From RGIG3009 sp045578425 (GTDB taxonomy: Bacteria; Bacillota; Clostridia; Oscillospirales; Acutalibacteraceae), in contig JAZNKF010000064.1 of the NCBI GenBank assembly GCA_045578425.1, forward strand, positions 1 through 7,484: a stretch of 7,484 bases of DNA, given 5' to 3'. Positions 6,612 through 7,484 of the stretch are shown one piece after another. Numbering within the stretch: position 1 is the first letter of the stretch; the number at the start of each line of letters is the position of its first letter. The notes below the pieces were generated by a model. It ran no database searches. It saw only the letters and a program-made list of their open reading frames with translations, and was not told the origin of the DNA. The translations under genes and the position numbers were made by a program.

Positions 6612-6901
6612 TCCTTAACAAACAAATCAATATATTCGCATACACCTCTAAAATTTTTATTAACCTCATTGTTTGGTATACGAATTACTGTTAAGTTTCT
6701 GTTTTCTATTTTCGCTGTTCGGATTTTATCTTTTAGCAATCCTTTTTCCTCATAATGTTGTGAACCGTCAAGCTCAATTATAAGCCGTGCTTCGTGACAA
6801 TAAAAATCAACAATATAATTATCTATAACTTTTTGCCGCAAAAATCTTATTGGATATGTACGCAAGAAATCGTACCACAAATGTCGTTCTTCTTTGGTCA
6901 T
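6596..6901 (-). CDS. DUF559-domain (Vsr-like) endonuclease, likely N-terminally cut by a lost start codon
   Basis: 101 residues from the first available ATG. DUF559 proteins belong to the Vsr/PD-(D/E)XK nuclease fold and are predicted endonucleases of unsettled role. The family pattern is clear: MTKEERHLWYDFL (1-13), RQKVIDNYIVDFYC (22-35) with candidate metal-binding D32, IIELDGSQH (41-49) with E43, D45 and Q48, and the closing strand LTVIRIPNNEV (70-80). The ATG at 6899-6901 has no Shine-Dalgarno site. The same frame continues upstream without a stop to 6958, encoding NPKLTDNAKTLRKN before the ATG, which is normal for the family's N-terminus. So the true protein is probably about 120 residues, starting at an ACG codon (see 6902-6971). 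The last codons (ESLHR and stop) lie in the left arm of the flanking repeat. Low-GC codon use matches its element, not the housekeeping genes. Confidence 0.8.
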   Translation of the reverse strand: MTKEERHLWYDFLRTYPIRFLRQKVIDNYIVDFYCHEARLIIELDGSQHYEEKGLLKDKIRTAKIENRNLTVIRIPNNEVNKNFRGVCEYIDLFVKESLHR

Positions 6902-6971
6902 ATTTTTTCGTAGTGTTTTTGCGTTATCCGTTAGTTTAGGATTGTGTTTTCGTTCCGTATTATATCCCTCC
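6902..6971 (-). other. Untranslated or ACG-initiated N-terminus of the DUF559 gene, with its ribosome-binding site
   Basis: On the minus strand GGAGGG (6966-6971) is followed after 7 nt by ACG (6956-6958), then by 18 open codons reading ERKHNPKLTDNAKTLRKN into the annotated ATG at 6901. No ATG, GTG, TTG or CTG occurs in this stretch. Spacing and family-like sequence put the original start exactly at the ACG, one base change (T to C) from ATG. The ribosome-binding site is itself part of the right repeat arm. Confidence 0.65.
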
Positions 6972-7065
6972 GTCTTTTTATCCCCTCGCCACGCTTACGC
7001 GTGGCCCTCTCCCCTTTAGGCAAGGGGCGCTTTGGCAAATCCACCTCCCTTTAAGCAAGGGAGGC
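6964..7065 (-). repeat. Right arm of the inverted repeat (three hairpins)
   Basis: Inverted relative to the left arm. From outside inward: hairpin 1, CCTCCCTT/AAGGGAGG with a TAAGC loop (7044-7064); hairpin 2, CCCCTT/AAGGGG with a TAGGC loop (7011-7027); hairpin 3, GCCACGC TTAC GCGTGGC (6988-7005, perfect 7 bp). The inner end is ATCCCTCC (6964-6971), the complement of the left arm's GGAGGGAT. In this arm that sequence serves as the ribosome-binding site of the DUF559 gene. Confidence 0.75.
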
Positions 7066-7070
7066 TCCTA

Positions 7071-7107
7071 TTTTTAACTTGTGGAAATCATTTCCACAAG
7101 TTGAAAA
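7071..7107. repeat. Long perfect hairpin just outside the element
   Basis: AACTTGTGGAAA (7076-7087), loop TCA, TTTCCACAAGTT (7091-7102) is a perfect 12-bp inverted repeat. With one T:G wobble it extends to about 17 bp through flanking T and A runs. On either strand the T-run lies 5' of the stem, so it is not a standard terminator. It may be an operator-like palindrome (TGTGGAA...TTCCACA) or an RNA structure. Confidence 0.6.
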
Positions 7108-7180
7108 TTCCGCATAACAACAAGCTTTTTCTTGTATTTAATATAACATTTTTTATCAAGATTTTCAAGTTATATATGCA

Positions 7181-7219
7181 AATAGAGTTATCCCGATATT
7201 ACGAGATAACCCTATTTTT
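7181..7219 (+). terminator. Possible terminator hairpin with no clear gene upstream
   Basis: AATAGAGTTATC (7181-7192) pairs with GATAACCCTATT (7205-7216) with a single mismatch, and inner CG/CG pairs are possible. On the plus strand TTTTT follows (7215-7219). The shape fits a rho-independent terminator, but no plus-strand gene ends here, so it may be a remnant or serve an unseen transcript. Confidence 0.4.
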
Positions 7220-7222
7220 GAT

Positions 7223-7262
7223 GGTATGACAAAAATCATACCGACACATCGAAAATCATACC
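7223..7262. repeat. Repeated AAAATCATACC with an overlapping hairpin
   Basis: AAAATCATACC occurs at 7232-7242 and 7252-7262, 20 bp apart (about two helical turns). GGTATGA (7223-7229) pairs with the first TCATACC (7236-7242) to form a 7-bp hairpin. A related GTATGACA lies at 7312-7319. This is a possible protein-binding cluster. Confidence 0.4.
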
Positions 7263-7272
7263 AAAGAAAATG

Positions 7273-7298
7273 CTGTTAAAAACTTTGTTTTTAAGCAG
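7273..7298 (-). terminator. Weak hairpin downstream of the partial gene
   Basis: TTAAAAAC (7276-7283), loop TTT, GTTTTTAA (7287-7294), extended by CTG/CAG around a bulge. On the minus strand it is followed by CATTTTCTTT, so it could be a weak terminator for the gene ending at 7348. The stem is AT-rich and the tail poor. Confidence 0.3.
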
Positions 7299-7347
7299 TA
7301 AAACCGCCGAAAGTATGACAGTTATTCCTGCCTTGGCTTTATTGGAA

Positions 7348-7484
7348 TCATTTCAACCTAGTTTCAATATAATGATTTTTTGGTAAACCTATCTTACGAG
7401 CATTGATGTAAATCTCTTTAGCTGCTTGTAACTCGCCGCTATAGATAAAAGCATTTATTGCAGAATTTATACCAACAACTGATT
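7348..7484 (-). CDS. C-terminal end of an unidentified protein (partial, runs off the right edge)
   Basis: Reading inward from the window edge on the minus strand, one frame is open for 44 codons and ends in TGA at 7348-7350; the other two frames stop early. The visible peptide begins SVVGINSAINAFIYSGELQA and ends with GLPKNHYIETRLK. It has the composition of a real, soluble, helical protein: two amphipathic helices, AINAFIYSGELQAAKEIYINARKIG, rather like a TPR-type helix pair. No family can be assigned from so short a tail. It lies upstream, on the same strand, of the DUF559 element and the 125-residue gene, so they may once have been neighbours in one accessory cluster. Confidence 0.55.
   Translation of the reverse strand, partial: SVVGINSAINAFIYSGELQAAKEIYINARKIGLPKNHYIETRLK

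Larger units (their letters stand above)
6508..7065 (-). mobile_element. Inverted-repeat element carrying a DUF559 nuclease gene
   Basis: The sequence opens with GCCTCCCTTGC (6508-6518) and closes with its exact reverse complement GCAAGGGAGGC (7055-7065). Two inverted arms of about 100 bp (6508-6611 and 6964-7065) enclose a DUF559 endonuclease frame on the minus strand. Each arm carries three consecutive hairpins in the same order. The arms are similar but not identical, so this is probably an old copy. I found no convincing target-site duplication: the flanks (AACAAAATTA and TCCTATTTTTAA) are both AT-rich but do not match as a clean repeat. No transposase is visible. I recall repeats with CCTCCCTT and GGAGGGAT ends as common in gut Clostridia, but that memory is unchecked. 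Whether the element moves is inference. Confidence 0.6.
7069..7347. other. Gene-free, palindrome-rich spacer
   Basis: About 280 bp of AT-rich DNA between the element and the partial gene on the right, with no credible coding frame. It holds hairpins at 7071-7107, 7181-7216, 7223-7242 and 7276-7298, and a repeated AAAATCATACC. The open frame at 7032-7229 on the plus strand starts inside the repeat arm and has no ribosome-binding site or recognisable product. Confidence 0.6.

Noticed and set aside
6508..7065. CRISPR array or tandem repeat
   Set aside because: The repeats are one inverted pair with internal hairpins, not regularly spaced direct repeats with spacers.
6491..7080. Target-site duplication flanking the inverted-repeat element
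   Set aside because: Both flanks are AT-rich and look vaguely alike, but no clean direct repeat adjoins the two ends.
7032..7229. 65-codon plus-strand open frame
   Set aside because: It starts inside the inverted-repeat arm, runs through hairpin DNA, and shows no ribosome-binding site or family resemblance.

Overview
The window looks like a chromosomal segment of a Clostridia-type Bacillota (Firmicutes). The grounds are strong GGAGG Shine-Dalgarno sites, SigA-like promoters, tight hairpin + U-run terminators, a bacterial-type glucose-6-phosphate isomerase and an unusually long PRPP synthetase. The species cannot be named from the sequence. Positions 1 to about 6028 are a dense housekeeping block. 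From about 6029 to the right edge the DNA is visibly richer in A/T, sparse in genes and full of palindromes, as expected of an accessory or acquired tract.

Housekeeping block. On the minus strand, in transcription order, lie a long-form ribose-phosphate pyrophosphokinase (prs, own promoter and terminator), a D-Ala-D-Ala carboxypeptidase (DacA/DacF type), glucose-6-phosphate isomerase (pgi, own promoter with helically phased A-tracts upstream) and a 137-residue P-loop protein of unknown function. The last two form a probable two-gene operon closed by a terminator at 78-105. Divergent from prs, on the plus strand, is hflX, the ribosome-associated GTPase. At the left edge a minus-strand promoter (perfect TTGACA) points out of the window at an unseen gene. 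PGI (hexose phosphates), Prs (ribose-5-phosphate to PRPP) and the carboxypeptidase (peptidoglycan trimming) are core functions. They look like chromosomal neighbours rather than one pathway.

Accessory block. hflX converges on a 125-residue minus-strand protein (DUF2019/HEAT-like by eye), and the two share a bidirectional terminator. Next comes a compact element of about 558 bp (6508-7065). It has two inverted arms of about 100 bp, each folding into three consecutive hairpins, around a DUF559 (Vsr-like, PD-(D/E)XK-type) endonuclease gene. The third hairpin has a different sequence in each arm but an equally perfect stem. The nuclease reading frame runs from the ribosome-binding site in one arm to a stop codon in the other. 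The codon at the expected start position is ACG, so the gene is probably start-codon-dead or uses a non-standard start. Between the element and the right edge is about 280 bp of gene-free DNA holding at least four hairpins, then the last 44 codons of an unidentified minus-strand gene that runs off the window.

The best candidate for something undescribed is the structured inverted-repeat element carrying the DUF559 nuclease.
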